NCBI GenBank assembly: GCA_021324365.1
Contig: JAJPJE010000061.1
Location: 21,210-85,209 of the forward strand
From: Terriglobia bacterium
Lineage (GTDB): Bacteria > Acidobacteriota > Terriglobia > Terriglobales > Acidobacteriaceae
Length of the DNA stretch: 64,000 nucleotides
Direction of reading: 5' to 3'
In this document: one piece after another, positions 26,110 to 35,169 of the stretch
Numbering within the stretch: position 1 is the stretch's first letter
Layout: every line of letters starts with the position of its first letter
Program-made: the position numbers and the translations under genes
The notes under the pieces: model-generated
Databases searched by the model: none
What the model was told of the DNA's origin: nothing
Seen by the model: the letters and a program-made list of their open reading frames with translations, nothing else

Positions 26110-27591
26110 ATGCGCAAAGTGCCCTCCGGAATCGCGCCCATTATCTCACTTGACCGAAATGCCCCCCAAACACTACAGAAGCAGATCTATGACGGGTATC
26201 GTTCGGCGATCGTAGAGCGGCGTTTGCGCTCGGGTCAGCGTGTCGCTTCTTCGCGCGTGCTGGCTGGTGAGCTTGGAGTCTCACGAATCCCGGTGCTGAA
26301 CGCATACGCGCAACTGCTGGCAGAAGGTTACTTCGAGAGCCGTGTTGGTTCGGGAACCGTGGTGGCGCGATCTCTCCCTGATCAGTTCGGATTTCCGCGG
26401 GAGCGTAAACAGCGGATAACCAGGCCTGAACCGAAAGCGCGGAACACTTCCCGCAGGTTTAATGGACTGCCGAAAGTTGCCCTTGAACCGTGGTCAAGAC
26501 AGAAGGGCGCATTCGGAGTTGGTCAGATTGCGTTCGATGCCTTTCCGTTCGCGTTATGGTCGCGCCTCACGGTGCGCCATGCAAGGCGAGTTGGCCCTAC
26601 ATCTCTGCACTACGGTGACGCAATGGGCTCGCGGGAGCTTCGCGAGGCGATCAGTTCTTACTTGGCGGTGGCGCGTGGCGTGCGATGCGATCCCAGCCAG
26701 GTGATGATTGTCAGTGGCTCCCAGCACGCGCTTGAGCTATCTGCTCGCGTCATACTGGACCGCGGCAGCAAGGTGTGGATGGAAGAACCAGGGTACCCCC
26801 TTGCGCGCCATGTATTTGCTCTGGCTGGTTGCCGCCTGATACCGGTTCCCGTCGACCGCCAGGGGCTTGATGTCGCCGCCGGTATGCGGGATTGCCGTGA
26901 GGCCAGGGCCGCGTTCGTCACCCCGTCACATCAGTATCCACTCGGCGTGACGATGACGGCGTCAAGACGGTTTGAGCTATTGAACTGGGCACAAGAGGCG
27001 GGTTCGTGGATTATCGAAGACGATTACGACAGCGAATATCGATATGAGAGCAAGCCCGTCGCCTCTCTGCAGGGCCTCGACTCCAATTTCCGTGTCATTT
27101 ATGTCGGAACTTTTAGTAAGGTGCTGTTCCCTTCCTTGCGACTAGGTTACGTGGTGATTCCACCCGATCTGATTGCGGAGTTCCTCACTGTTCGACGCTC
27201 GTTTGACCTTGGCTCCCCAACTTTCCTGCAGTCGGTGCTCGCAGACTTTATACGGGAAGGTCATTTCTCGCGACACATCCGGCGAATGCGCACGCTCTAT
27301 TCAGAACGTCGGAATGTGCTCGTCGCGAGCCTGCAGGAGGAGTTTGGTTCCTCTGTGGATGTTTTGGGGTCGGAGGCGGGAATGCACCTGGTGGTCACGT
27401 TCAAAGGAAAGATCAATGACAAGCGTTTGTCGGAACAGGCTGCATCGCAGCGGTTGTGGTTATGGCCGCTGTCACCATGTTATCTGGGGCAAGGCGCCCG
27501 TGCGGGCTTTATCCTGGGATTTGCGAGCACTCCCGCGGAAGAAATCCCCGCCTCGGTACGCCGACTGAAAAAGCTATTACGCGTGAATTGA
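26110..27591 (+). CDS. MocR/PdxR-type regulator (GntR HTH fused to PLP aminotransferase fold)
   Basis: The 493-residue protein carries an N-terminal GntR winged helix (about residues 15-80: IYDGYRSAIVERRLRSGQ, LAGELGVSRIPVLNAYAQL) and a class I aminotransferase-like domain (about 135-485). The PLP-binding Lys lies in VGTFSKVLFPSLRLGY, with PSHQYPLGVTM and EDDYDSEYRY also conserved. MocR regulators sense PLP or amino acids and control vitamin B6, GABA or taurine genes. None of these is adjacent here, so the target is unknown. The ATG at 26110 is preferred because the preceding 34 codons have no family counterpart. Confidence 0.9.
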   Translation: MRKVPSGIAPIISLDRNAPQTLQKQIYDGYRSAIVERRLRSGQRVASSRVLAGELGVSRIPVLNAYAQLLAEGYFESRVGSGTVVARSLPDQFGFPRERKQRITRPEPKARNTSRRFNGLPKVALEPWSRQKGAFGVGQIAFDAFPFALWSRLTVRHARRVGPTSLHYGDAMGSRELREAISSYLAVARGVRCDPSQVMIVSGSQHALELSARVILDRGSKVWMEEPGYPLARHVFALAGCRLIPVPVDRQGLDVAAGMRDCREARAAFVTPSHQYPLGVTMTASRRFELLNWAQEAGSWIIEDDYDSEYRYESKPVASLQGLDSNFRVIYVGTFSKVLFPSLRLGYVVIPPDLIAEFLTVRRSFDLGSPTFLQSVLADFIREGHFSRHIRRMRTLYSERRNVLVASLQEEFGSSVDVLGSEAGMHLVVTFKGKINDKRLSEQAASQRLWLWPLSPCYLGQGARAGFILGFASTPAEEIPASVRRLKKLLRVN

Positions 27592-27633
27592 CGTCTCTGG
27601 TGGAAGAACTCTTGGAGGTGCGGTGGAAATCAT

Positions 27634-28764
27634 TCAGGCTCGGCAAGAGTGGCTATGATTTTTCGAAATTCTTCTGACGATCCACGCCGTTCGTCCTGTC
27701 GCACCTTTGCGGTTCGTTGCACTCGACTGCAGCGTTACAACTGCCTCCGCATGCGAGGGCTCATTACCTCTTTTTTCTCCGATGGACTCAGCCAGAGAGG
27801 AAGAAGCAGGCAATCCGGCCGCGAGCATCAGCGCGGCGCCAGCGAAAGCAAAATGAATGGCCAGGTAATTGAGTCCATCCGCGATATCCGCAGCTTTGGA
27901 AATCGTCAGTGGGAGATAGACGACAAGCGTCAGGGTTAGAAACGTCAGTCCAAGAACTACCGACGCCAGACGTGCTCTTTTCGGAAGAAGCAGACCCACA
28001 GCGCAGCCGAGAAAGATGGTGCCAACCAGGTAAGCCCAGAAGGCATGTCCCGGTATCCAAGAAGGCATCGTAACGAAAAATGCCACATTTTCCTGCGGGA
28101 TCCCGGGCGCAAACATCGGATGAATGAAATGACTTACCGCGAATGCTGACATCACGCCGGCAACGATGAACCGAGCCGCTGATACCACCTTTGGGCGAAT
28201 TGAGCGTGTGACAGACGAGAACACGCCCTCGGAACTTTGTGCTGTTGACCAGGAATCTGAAGCAGCAAACGCAAGTATGGAGGCGCTCAGCAGGGTATCC
28301 CTGAGAAGAATCGTCAGCCGGGTCGAATCGAATGGGTGCCCCGCGAGGACAGGGATATGAATCGTCAGAACGAAAATAAAGATCATGCTCCCCAACAACG
28401 ATGCGGCCAGGCGCTGCTTGACGCCGGTTACGAGGCTTAGGGCGGCAGCGAGCAATGCGAATCCGACAAAATAAGCCCAGAACAATTTGCCGGGCATCCA
28501 GGAGGGCACAATCATCGCGACAAATTTGGCCGCTGTGAGATGATCGGCACCGAAAATCGCCATGGCTATCGCAACAAACACCGGACCGAATTGCACAATA
28601 CGATCCAATCTCTTTACCCGTTGCGATCCCTTCTTTACTTTCACGGCGAGTCCGACGTCTAGGATCGCCATGCCGGCAAAGTAGGGCCAAAACACCGAGC
28701 CTGGCATCAAAAATACAGCCAAGGCCAACGATAGGCAGAAGAAACTGAAACAGAAGCTGGCCAT
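27634..28764 (-). CDS. Membrane protein with two tandem DoxX-like units
   Basis: The 376-residue integral membrane protein has about nine transmembrane helices and an internal duplication. The segment FVAMIVPSWMPGKLFWAYFVG in the first half matches FFVTMPSWIPGHAFWAYLVG in the second, each followed by two hydrophobic helices ending in a similar IHIP or VYLP phrase. PSWxPG...FWAYxxG is typical of DoxX-like membrane proteins. The function is unknown. The start at 28764 has AGGGA upstream; an ATG at 28824 is also possible. The C-terminal about 60 residues are polar and unlike the rest. It is convergent with the MocR gene. Confidence 0.7.
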   Translation of the reverse strand: MASFCFSFFCLSLALAVFLMPGSVFWPYFAGMAILDVGLAVKVKKGSQRVKRLDRIVQFGPVFVAIAMAIFGADHLTAAKFVAMIVPSWMPGKLFWAYFVGFALLAAALSLVTGVKQRLAASLLGSMIFIFVLTIHIPVLAGHPFDSTRLTILLRDTLLSASILAFAASDSWSTAQSSEGVFSSVTRSIRPKVVSAARFIVAGVMSAFAVSHFIHPMFAPGIPQENVAFFVTMPSWIPGHAFWAYLVGTIFLGCAVGLLLPKRARLASVVLGLTFLTLTLVVYLPLTISKAADIADGLNYLAIHFAFAGAALMLAAGLPASSSLAESIGEKRGNEPSHAEAVVTLQSSATNRKGATGRTAWIVRRISKNHSHSCRA

Positions 28765-28916
28765 CGGATTCCCTGTTTGCGTGTGAGCCCGCGCCGCATA
28801 CCCATCATCGCGACGATTCGGCATAACGCACTCTGTATAAACTATTGCTGATTGGCTCTTAAGCAATAGCCACTTCGTGCATTTCTTATATGGCCATTTT
28901 AGGGCTGAACGATCGG

Positions 28917-31900
28917 CTAATCGACATGCTCACCCTCTTCAAAGCTGCCGTGGTCGTGAGGTAGAACGTCTCGTTCACGGGCGAACCAGACGTACAACGT
29001 TGGCAGGAGGAAGATACTAAGGGCCAGGGCGGCAATCAGTCCGCCAACGATCACAATCGCAAAAGGACGTTGCGAGTCGGAGCCGATGGCGTGCGACACC
29101 GCAGCCGGCAGCAGTCCCAGGGTCGCCACCAGCATGGTCATCATGATCGGCCGCAACCGGAGCACCGCCCCTTCCACGGCGGCATCTTCGATCGAATAGC
29201 GACGTGCGCGCAGCTGATTGATGTATTCCAACATGATCACGCCCGTCTGCACGCAAACCCCGAACAGTGCCAGAAAACCCACACCCGACGAAACACTGAA
29301 ATTGGTTCCTGTCATGAGGAGCGCGAGCAATCCGCCGATGGGAGCAACCACGATCGTTACTATGATGAGCGCCGACCACTTGATCGACTTAAACATGGTG
29401 TACAGAATGATGAAGATGATCAGGATCGTAATCGGGAGCACAATCAACAATCGCGCATTGGCGCGTTTCTGGCTCGCGTACTCGCCTTCCCACTCGATGC
29501 GGTATCCCTGAGGAAGTTTGACCTGCTCATTCACTTTCCTCATCGCTTCTTCAACGGTGCTTCCTAGATCACGTCCGCGCACGCTGTACTTGATGGCAAT
29601 ATACCGGCGATTCCCTTCGCGATAGATTTCGGATCCTCCGTCGACTACGTCGATTTTGCATAGCTGTGCGAGAGAGACACGCTCGCCGGAAGGCGCGAGC
29701 AGGCGAATATTCTCGATCGCCTGTTTAGTGTCGCGATACTGAGGAAGATAGCGCACAACCAGGTCGTAGCGTGCTTCCCCCTGCAGCACCTGGCTGACAG
29801 CATTTCCGCCAACCGCAGTTTGGATCGCATCTTGTATGTCAGAAACGTTGATCTGGTAACGAGCAGCCTGGGCGCGATCAACGGTGATGTTCAGATTCGG
29901 CTGTCCGAGCACGCGAAAGACGCCAAGATCCTCGACGCCGCGAACGCCGTTCATGATGCCGACGATCTGGTCGGCTTTTTCTTCCAGGATTTTCAGATCA
30001 TCACCGTAAATCTTCGTTGCCAGGGCGCCCTTCACACCGCTAACCGCCTCTTCCATGTTGTCTTCGATCGGCTGTGAAAATCCCCAGACTACGCCGGGGA
30101 TCTTCTCCAGTTCGCGATCCATGGCCGCAATGAGCTCATCTTTGTTTTGGTGGAAAATAGGCCGCCACTGCTCTTTCGGTTTCAGATCGACAAAGTATTC
30201 CGTGTTGAAAAAGCCTGTCGTGTCGGTACCATCGTCCGGCCGTCCCACCTGGCTGGTGCACTGTGGAACTTCTGGAAATGAACACAGAACGATTCGCGCC
30301 TGGTTCGCCACACGGATGCCTTCGGCCGGACCAGTGCTCGGTGCAAGCGTGCCACGTACCCAGAGAGCCCCTTCGTCCAGATGCGGCAGAAACTCCGATC
30401 CAATCACACCACTGAACGTGAGGAAAGCAGCCAAAGCGACTCCCGTACCCGCAACCCCCACTACCACCAAGCGGTGTCGAATGGCCCAACGGAGCGAAAC
30501 CCGATAGCGATCAATGAGAAACTCCATTGCGGGATTGCGCCATTCGTGTGCTCCTTTTGCGAACGCGAAGCTCGCCAGCACCGGAGCCAGCACGATGGAG
30601 AAGATCAGCGCTCCCAGAAGCGCGAACGCAACCGTCCACGCCATAGGATGGAAGAGGCGGCCCTCCACACGTTCTAACGTGAAGATCGGGAGATAGGCAG
30701 TAATGATGATGGCGATGGCGTAGAAAACCGGCCGCTGCACCTCGTGCGAGGCATCGCTGATACGCTCTGCAATCGTTTTCTGATCACCGTTGCCATGATG
30801 GAGATGGCGGACGATGTTTTCGATCATTACCACCGCGCCATCGACGACCATACCGAAGTCCAGTGCGCCGAGGGATAACAGGTTTGCCGGAATCTTATTC
30901 AAGTCAAGACAGATGGAGGCAAACAGCAGCGAAAACGGAATCGTAGCGGCAACAATGAGGGCACCGCGAACATTGCCAAGAAATAGGAATAGCACAATCG
31001 ATACGAGGATCATGCCTTCTGTCAGATTGTGCAGTACGGTATGCGAGGTGAAGTGGACCAGATCGCTGCGGTCGATGAACGGGACAATCTTTACGCCTGC
31101 CGGCAAGATGTACTTGTTCATCTCGTCAACTTTCGCGTGAAGCGCCCTCAAGGTGTCGTCCGCAGGCGCACCTTTCCGTAGCAAAACGATTCCGGAAACG
31201 ACATCGTCATTGTCGACGATACTGCCATCCTGAAGGTGCGTCGCTCGTGCAAACTGGCCTAGCCGGATTTTCGGCCCCTGCGCAACAACAGCAATATCTT
31301 TCACACGTACGGGCGTTCCATTCTTACTGAGGACGACCGTCTGCTCTATGTCGTGAACGTGATCCACAAGGCCGACTTCACGGACATTGATCTGCTGCAA
31401 TCCTGCTTGAATGAAACTTCCACCCGCATTTGTATTGTTATTGGCCAACTGCTGCTCTATCTGAGACAGGCTGAGGCCATAAGCAACGAGCTTGTTGGGA
31501 TCGACACGAACCTGATATTCACGCGTCGGGCCACCAAAACTAGCAACATCCACAACGTTGGGGACCTGCTTCAGGTTCTTTTCTACGACCCAATCCTCAA
31601 GGGATTTCAGCTCCATCGGATCGTAAGCCGGATTCGTGCTGTGCAGCGTGAAGAAATAGATTTGACCGACGGGACTCCAGTCGGTGCCCATCTGTGGTGT
31701 GACGCCGGGCGGTAACGTTACCTGGTTCAGGCGCTCGAGCACGCGTTCACGGTTCCACGCATCGTCGGAGTCGTCTTCGAATATCAGCTTCAGATCGGAG
31801 AGGCCAAACAGCGAGAACGAACGCAGATGAACTACTTGAGGAATACCATTCATGGCATTCTCCAGTGGGATAGTCACCTGCTGCTCAATCTGCTCGGCAG

Positions 31901-32069
31901 AGATCCCGGGCCACTGAGTAATAACCTCGACGTAGTTGTCGGCGACGTCGGGATAAGCCTCGATCGGCAGCCGTATGAACGACACGATGCCCCAGGCAAA
32001 CAGGAGCAGCCCCAGGGCTAGCACCATCAGGCGGTTCGTGAGCGCAAAATCGACGACTCTCCGGATCAC
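28917..32069 (-). CDS. czcA: CzcA/CusA-type heavy-metal RND efflux pump
   Basis: The 1050-residue inner-membrane transporter has the RND plan: TM1 (about 12-32), a large periplasmic porter domain, TM2-6 (about 340-510), a second porter domain and TM8-12 (about 870-1035). The proton-relay segment in TM4 reads GALDFGMVVDGAVVMIENI with the Asp/Asp/Glu set characteristic of CzcA. The N-terminal IRLPIEAYPDVADNYVEV and QWPGISAEQIEQQ are also typical of metal RND pumps. Together with the adjacent adaptor and outer-membrane genes it forms a CzcCBA complex likely exporting Zn, Co, Cd or Ni; Cu/Ag is less likely since no Met-cluster was noticed. GTG start. Confidence 0.93.
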   Translation of the reverse strand: MIRRVVDFALTNRLMVLALGLLLFAWGIVSFIRLPIEAYPDVADNYVEVITQWPGISAEQIEQQVTIPLENAMNGIPQVVHLRSFSLFGLSDLKLIFEDDSDDAWNRERVLERLNQVTLPPGVTPQMGTDWSPVGQIYFFTLHSTNPAYDPMELKSLEDWVVEKNLKQVPNVVDVASFGGPTREYQVRVDPNKLVAYGLSLSQIEQQLANNNTNAGGSFIQAGLQQINVREVGLVDHVHDIEQTVVLSKNGTPVRVKDIAVVAQGPKIRLGQFARATHLQDGSIVDNDDVVSGIVLLRKGAPADDTLRALHAKVDEMNKYILPAGVKIVPFIDRSDLVHFTSHTVLHNLTEGMILVSIVLFLFLGNVRGALIVAATIPFSLLFASICLDLNKIPANLLSLGALDFGMVVDGAVVMIENIVRHLHHGNGDQKTIAERISDASHEVQRPVFYAIAIIITAYLPIFTLERVEGRLFHPMAWTVAFALLGALIFSIVLAPVLASFAFAKGAHEWRNPAMEFLIDRYRVSLRWAIRHRLVVVGVAGTGVALAAFLTFSGVIGSEFLPHLDEGALWVRGTLAPSTGPAEGIRVANQARIVLCSFPEVPQCTSQVGRPDDGTDTTGFFNTEYFVDLKPKEQWRPIFHQNKDELIAAMDRELEKIPGVVWGFSQPIEDNMEEAVSGVKGALATKIYGDDLKILEEKADQIVGIMNGVRGVEDLGVFRVLGQPNLNITVDRAQAARYQINVSDIQDAIQTAVGGNAVSQVLQGEARYDLVVRYLPQYRDTKQAIENIRLLAPSGERVSLAQLCKIDVVDGGSEIYREGNRRYIAIKYSVRGRDLGSTVEEAMRKVNEQVKLPQGYRIEWEGEYASQKRANARLLIVLPITILIIFIILYTMFKSIKWSALIIVTIVVAPIGGLLALLMTGTNFSVSSGVGFLALFGVCVQTGVIMLEYINQLRARRYSIEDAAVEGAVLRLRPIMMTMLVATLGLLPAAVSHAIGSDSQRPFAIVIVGGLIAALALSIFLLPTLYVWFARERDVLPHDHGSFEEGEHVD

Positions 32070-32073
32070 GTAT

Positions 32074-33225
32074 CTATTGCTCCACCGTGTTCTGCATGGG
32101 CAGAGCGTTCGAGACGACCTGATCCCCTGGCTTCACACCTGAGACTATTTCCTGCATACCGTTCGGCAGCATGTTGCCTGTGACCACTTCCAACCGTTTG
32201 AAGTGCCCCGATGCGATGGGTGCGTACACCCAATCGCGATCATGCAAATGCAGAATTGCAGCAGCGGGAACCGCCGCATGGGTCTCGGCTTGGCGGCCAT
32301 AGAACGTTGCCGTAACGAACATCCCGATCCGCATCAGCCCAGGATTTGGAACTTCGATGCGGACCTTCGCTGTATGTATACTCGGATCGAGAATCGGCAA
32401 TATGTTATCGATCCGCCCTTTGAACACCTGCTCGGGATAGGCGGCAAGGTGAATGTCGGCGTATTCTCCGACGTGTACAGCATCCAGATCGTTTTCATAG
32501 ACGTCGCAGACGATCCAGACATAAGAAAGATCGGAGATGGTAAACGGGTTCGCACCCGAAAGCCCCTGTACGCCGGACGAATTGGTTACCTGCTGCTCGG
32601 TAATGACGCCGGAGATTGGAGCCACCACATTGACGATGGGCGTCGGGTGACTCTTGTCCATACCGAGTAGATGCAGTTGTTCTAATGCCGCGTTCAAGTC
32701 GACCTTCGCATCTTTTTCGGTCGTCTCGGTTGCTTCAAGCTGGCTCTTCGCTACTGCTCCTTTGCTATACAGAAGCTGAGTGCGATCCAGTTGAATCTGT
32801 GCCAGCCGTTCATCATTTTCCGCCTTCAGATATGTCTGGTACGCGCCCGATGCATCATTGCTCTGCACTCTGAGCAAGAGCTGCCCTTTCTTGACCACAT
32901 CGCCGAGACGTGCGTGAATCTCGACGACTCTTCCGGACGCCAAAGAGACGACGGGCACTGCCCGCGAGATATCAGGCTGGACGACACCGGTAACATTCAG
33001 CGCAGGAACAGCCTTGTACTCCCTGGCGACTGCTAACGGGAATTGATCGGGGTGTTCTACCTTAAAATCATTCGAGTCCAACTCGGCGCGCACCTTTGCC
33101 TGAGGCGGCGCTTCGGCCTTGGGATCGGCCTTGCCTTCGCTGCACGACACGAGGAACAAAATCGTCACGGGCGCGGCGAATGCCGCGAACACCGCCGAAA
33201 CGAAAAAGGTGTTTTTTATCTTCAT
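32074..33225 (-). CDS. czcB: Periplasmic adaptor of the metal RND pump (CzcB type), lipoprotein
   Basis: The 383-residue membrane fusion protein has a lipobox (LFLVSCSEGK around residue 28), so it is probably lipid-anchored. The lipoyl/barrel half (VVSLASGRVVEIHARLGDVVKKG), an alpha-hairpin (about 130-190) and the second half motif PTPIVNVVAPISGVITEQQV are in the usual order. No extra His-rich metal-binding domain is visible. It lies between czcC and czcA: its ATG overlaps the czcC stop by four bases (ATGA), and its stop is 4 bp before czcA, indicating translational coupling in one operon. Confidence 0.92.
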   Translation of the reverse strand: MKIKNTFFVSAVFAAFAAPVTILFLVSCSEGKADPKAEAPPQAKVRAELDSNDFKVEHPDQFPLAVAREYKAVPALNVTGVVQPDISRAVPVVSLASGRVVEIHARLGDVVKKGQLLLRVQSNDASGAYQTYLKAENDERLAQIQLDRTQLLYSKGAVAKSQLEATETTEKDAKVDLNAALEQLHLLGMDKSHPTPIVNVVAPISGVITEQQVTNSSGVQGLSGANPFTISDLSYVWIVCDVYENDLDAVHVGEYADIHLAAYPEQVFKGRIDNILPILDPSIHTAKVRIEVPNPGLMRIGMFVTATFYGRQAETHAAVPAAAILHLHDRDWVYAPIASGHFKRLEVVTGNMLPNGMQEIVSGVKPGDQVVSNALPMQNTVEQ

Positions 33226-34535
33226 GGGATCACTTCCCTGCCAACTGCCATATTGAGCTGTGCTGCTGCCGTGAGATAGGCGCCTACGAGATTCACATAG
33301 CTCAACTGCACGCTGCGATAATCGCTTTCAGCACTAAGCAGATCGAGCAACGACGCTCCGCCATGCTGGTAAGAAAAGAAAATGGTGTCGTGAACGCGGG
33401 TCGCCAGTTGCAGATACTTCTGCTTGTATGGCAGAAGCAGCTGCAGATTGCTGGAAACGGCAGCGTAGCTGGAATCGACATCGCTGAGGACCGCAGCTTC
33501 GGTTGCGTCGCGCAATTTCTCGTTACGGGTAATGTCGAGTTGCGTACGCAACTTCTCGCCCTGGTTGCGATCGAAAATGCGCACCGGTATGCCAACGCTA
33601 AACCCGAGTGTGTTGATGCCAAACGGATTGTTGTTAGAAGAATTGTGGGTGTACCACGCGCTGAGGGTCGGATCGGTGGATCCATTCGCCACCGCCAGCT
33701 TGTGATCGGATTGAGCCTTTTGCACCGCCTCAACTGCGGCCTTCAGATCCGGCCTGGTATCCATGGCAATGTTGCGGAACTCCTCACGCGGCGCAAGCTG
33801 TTCGTTGAAGTCATAGGTCCCGGTTACATCGAACTGGTCGACCGGTGTGCGATCATTCAGAAGCGTACGGAGTTGGATCTTTGCCGTTCGGAGATTGACT
33901 TCCGCGGTCTGCACATCCGACTGGTACTGCACGCGCTGCAGTTCCAGGCGATCGAGATCGATTTGCGCGATGTCACCGGCCTGAAAACGGTCTCTGCTGA
34001 TCTGCAACACATGGTCCCAATAAGCTAGGTTATCTTTTGCCAGCTGCAGCACAGCTTTCGCCTGCAAGGTGGAAACGAACGCGCTGCGCAAGTTGAACAG
34101 CATGGTTCGCTCCATGTCGGCGTGGGTGGATTCGGCAATCAGCGTAGCGTTTTTCGCCGACTCGAGTCGCAATGGCCGTTTACGGCGTCTTTCAACCAGA
34201 TAACTGATCCCGGGGGACTCGAAAGTACCTGCAAATGGCTTCCAGACGCCCTGGTCCCGCGCGATTTGCGTTCCGTCCACCGTGAAGCTGAATTGCGGAT
34301 TAGGACGAAGATAGGCCGTGATCTCGTTTGCCTTCGACTCGTCGACGTTCAACTGATCCGCAAGAAGGGTCGGGTTGGAAGCTTCGAACTTGTCACGAAG
34401 TTGCTGCCACGTATACACCTGCTGCGCCGCGGCACTGGGAACCCCTACGCACGCCGCCAAAGCGGCGGCAACGATAAACAGCGCCATCCGAACCGGCAAT
34501 GGCAGAACTTCTCTGGATGAGTACCTTGCGTTCAT
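33222..34535 (-). CDS. czcC: Outer-membrane channel of the metal RND pump (CzcC type)
   Basis: The 437-residue TolC-superfamily protein begins with a signal peptide (ALAACVGVPSAAAQQ around residue 38) and carries two OEP repeats, with EANPTLLADQLN-like and RPDLKAAVEAVQKAQSDHKL segments. The central FSVGIPVRIFDRNQGEKLRTQLD is typical of CzcC. As the first gene of czcCBA it is followed immediately by czcB. It is divergent from a histidine kinase/response regulator pair about 630 bp away, which is a plausible but unproven regulator. Confidence 0.9.
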   Translation of the reverse strand: MNARYSSREVLPLPVRMALFIVAAALAACVGVPSAAAQQVYTWQQLRDKFEASNPTLLADQLNVDESKANEITAYLRPNPQFSFTVDGTQIARDQGVWKPFAGTFESPGISYLVERRRKRPLRLESAKNATLIAESTHADMERTMLFNLRSAFVSTLQAKAVLQLAKDNLAYWDHVLQISRDRFQAGDIAQIDLDRLELQRVQYQSDVQTAEVNLRTAKIQLRTLLNDRTPVDQFDVTGTYDFNEQLAPREEFRNIAMDTRPDLKAAVEAVQKAQSDHKLAVANGSTDPTLSAWYTHNSSNNNPFGINTLGFSVGIPVRIFDRNQGEKLRTQLDITRNEKLRDATEAAVLSDVDSSYAAVSSNLQLLLPYKQKYLQLATRVHDTIFFSYQHGGASLLDLLSAESDYRSVQLSYVNLVGAYLTAAAQLNMAVGREVIP

Positions 34536-35169
34536 TTCTTATCGATCAGGTGATTTATCCGGCAGTCTCTGACGGCAATTTGCCTGTCGCGTCAGCAGGC
34601 GGGCATGAAAAGCATGTAAACATTCCGTTCGATGGATTGATTCAAATCTATGCTCGCGATAAATACCGCCAAGTCTTGTTGTAATGCCGCAAGTTGTCCC
34701 AGTCGCGACAAAGTATTCATGTACTCGCTTTCAGGCAATGCAGGGTAAAACCGACAGAATGAAGCAGTCGCACCCAATTGCTTGAGAGCCGAAACGAAAA
34801 GTACCTTCAACTATATTGGCTACACTGCTCACTCGTTTTCTATCTTCCAGACCAGCAGTGGAAATCTTTTGATGGAGGAATAACCTATCTTTTGGCTAAG
34901 ACCCGAAGAGCCCTTTGTGGCATGCGGCGATGCACTGGCGCGGTTCTTAAACCGATCGAGTTTCGAAAATCCGGAAAATGCCGCTCCAGGCGCGGGGTTC
35001 GGTTAATATCCCATCCCCGCCAAGAGGGCCGCTAACGCAAATTGCGGACACTTCTTTAAAATTAAGGTACAGACCGGTTTCGGGAGCTACTTTGGACCTA
35101 TCTTTTGGACAGAACACGGCCCGATCGCGAGAAGGAGTGCGACACTACTGCAACCGCTTTCGCAGCTTT
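34536..35169. other. Long divergent intergenic region between czcC and histidine kinase
   Basis: This stretch of about 630 bp has short frames only. The longest minus-strand candidate (34592-34810, TTG start) has no recognisable similarity. An alternative TTG start of the kinase at 35092, with GGGAG five bases upstream, would shorten the gap. The region must hold the divergent promoters, but no clear consensus or operator was found. Confidence 0.5.

Noticed and set aside
34592..34810. 72-residue minus-strand frame in the czcC-kinase gap
   Set aside because: TTG start, no ribosome site, no recognisable domain and no neighbour supporting it; more likely chance in a regulatory region.
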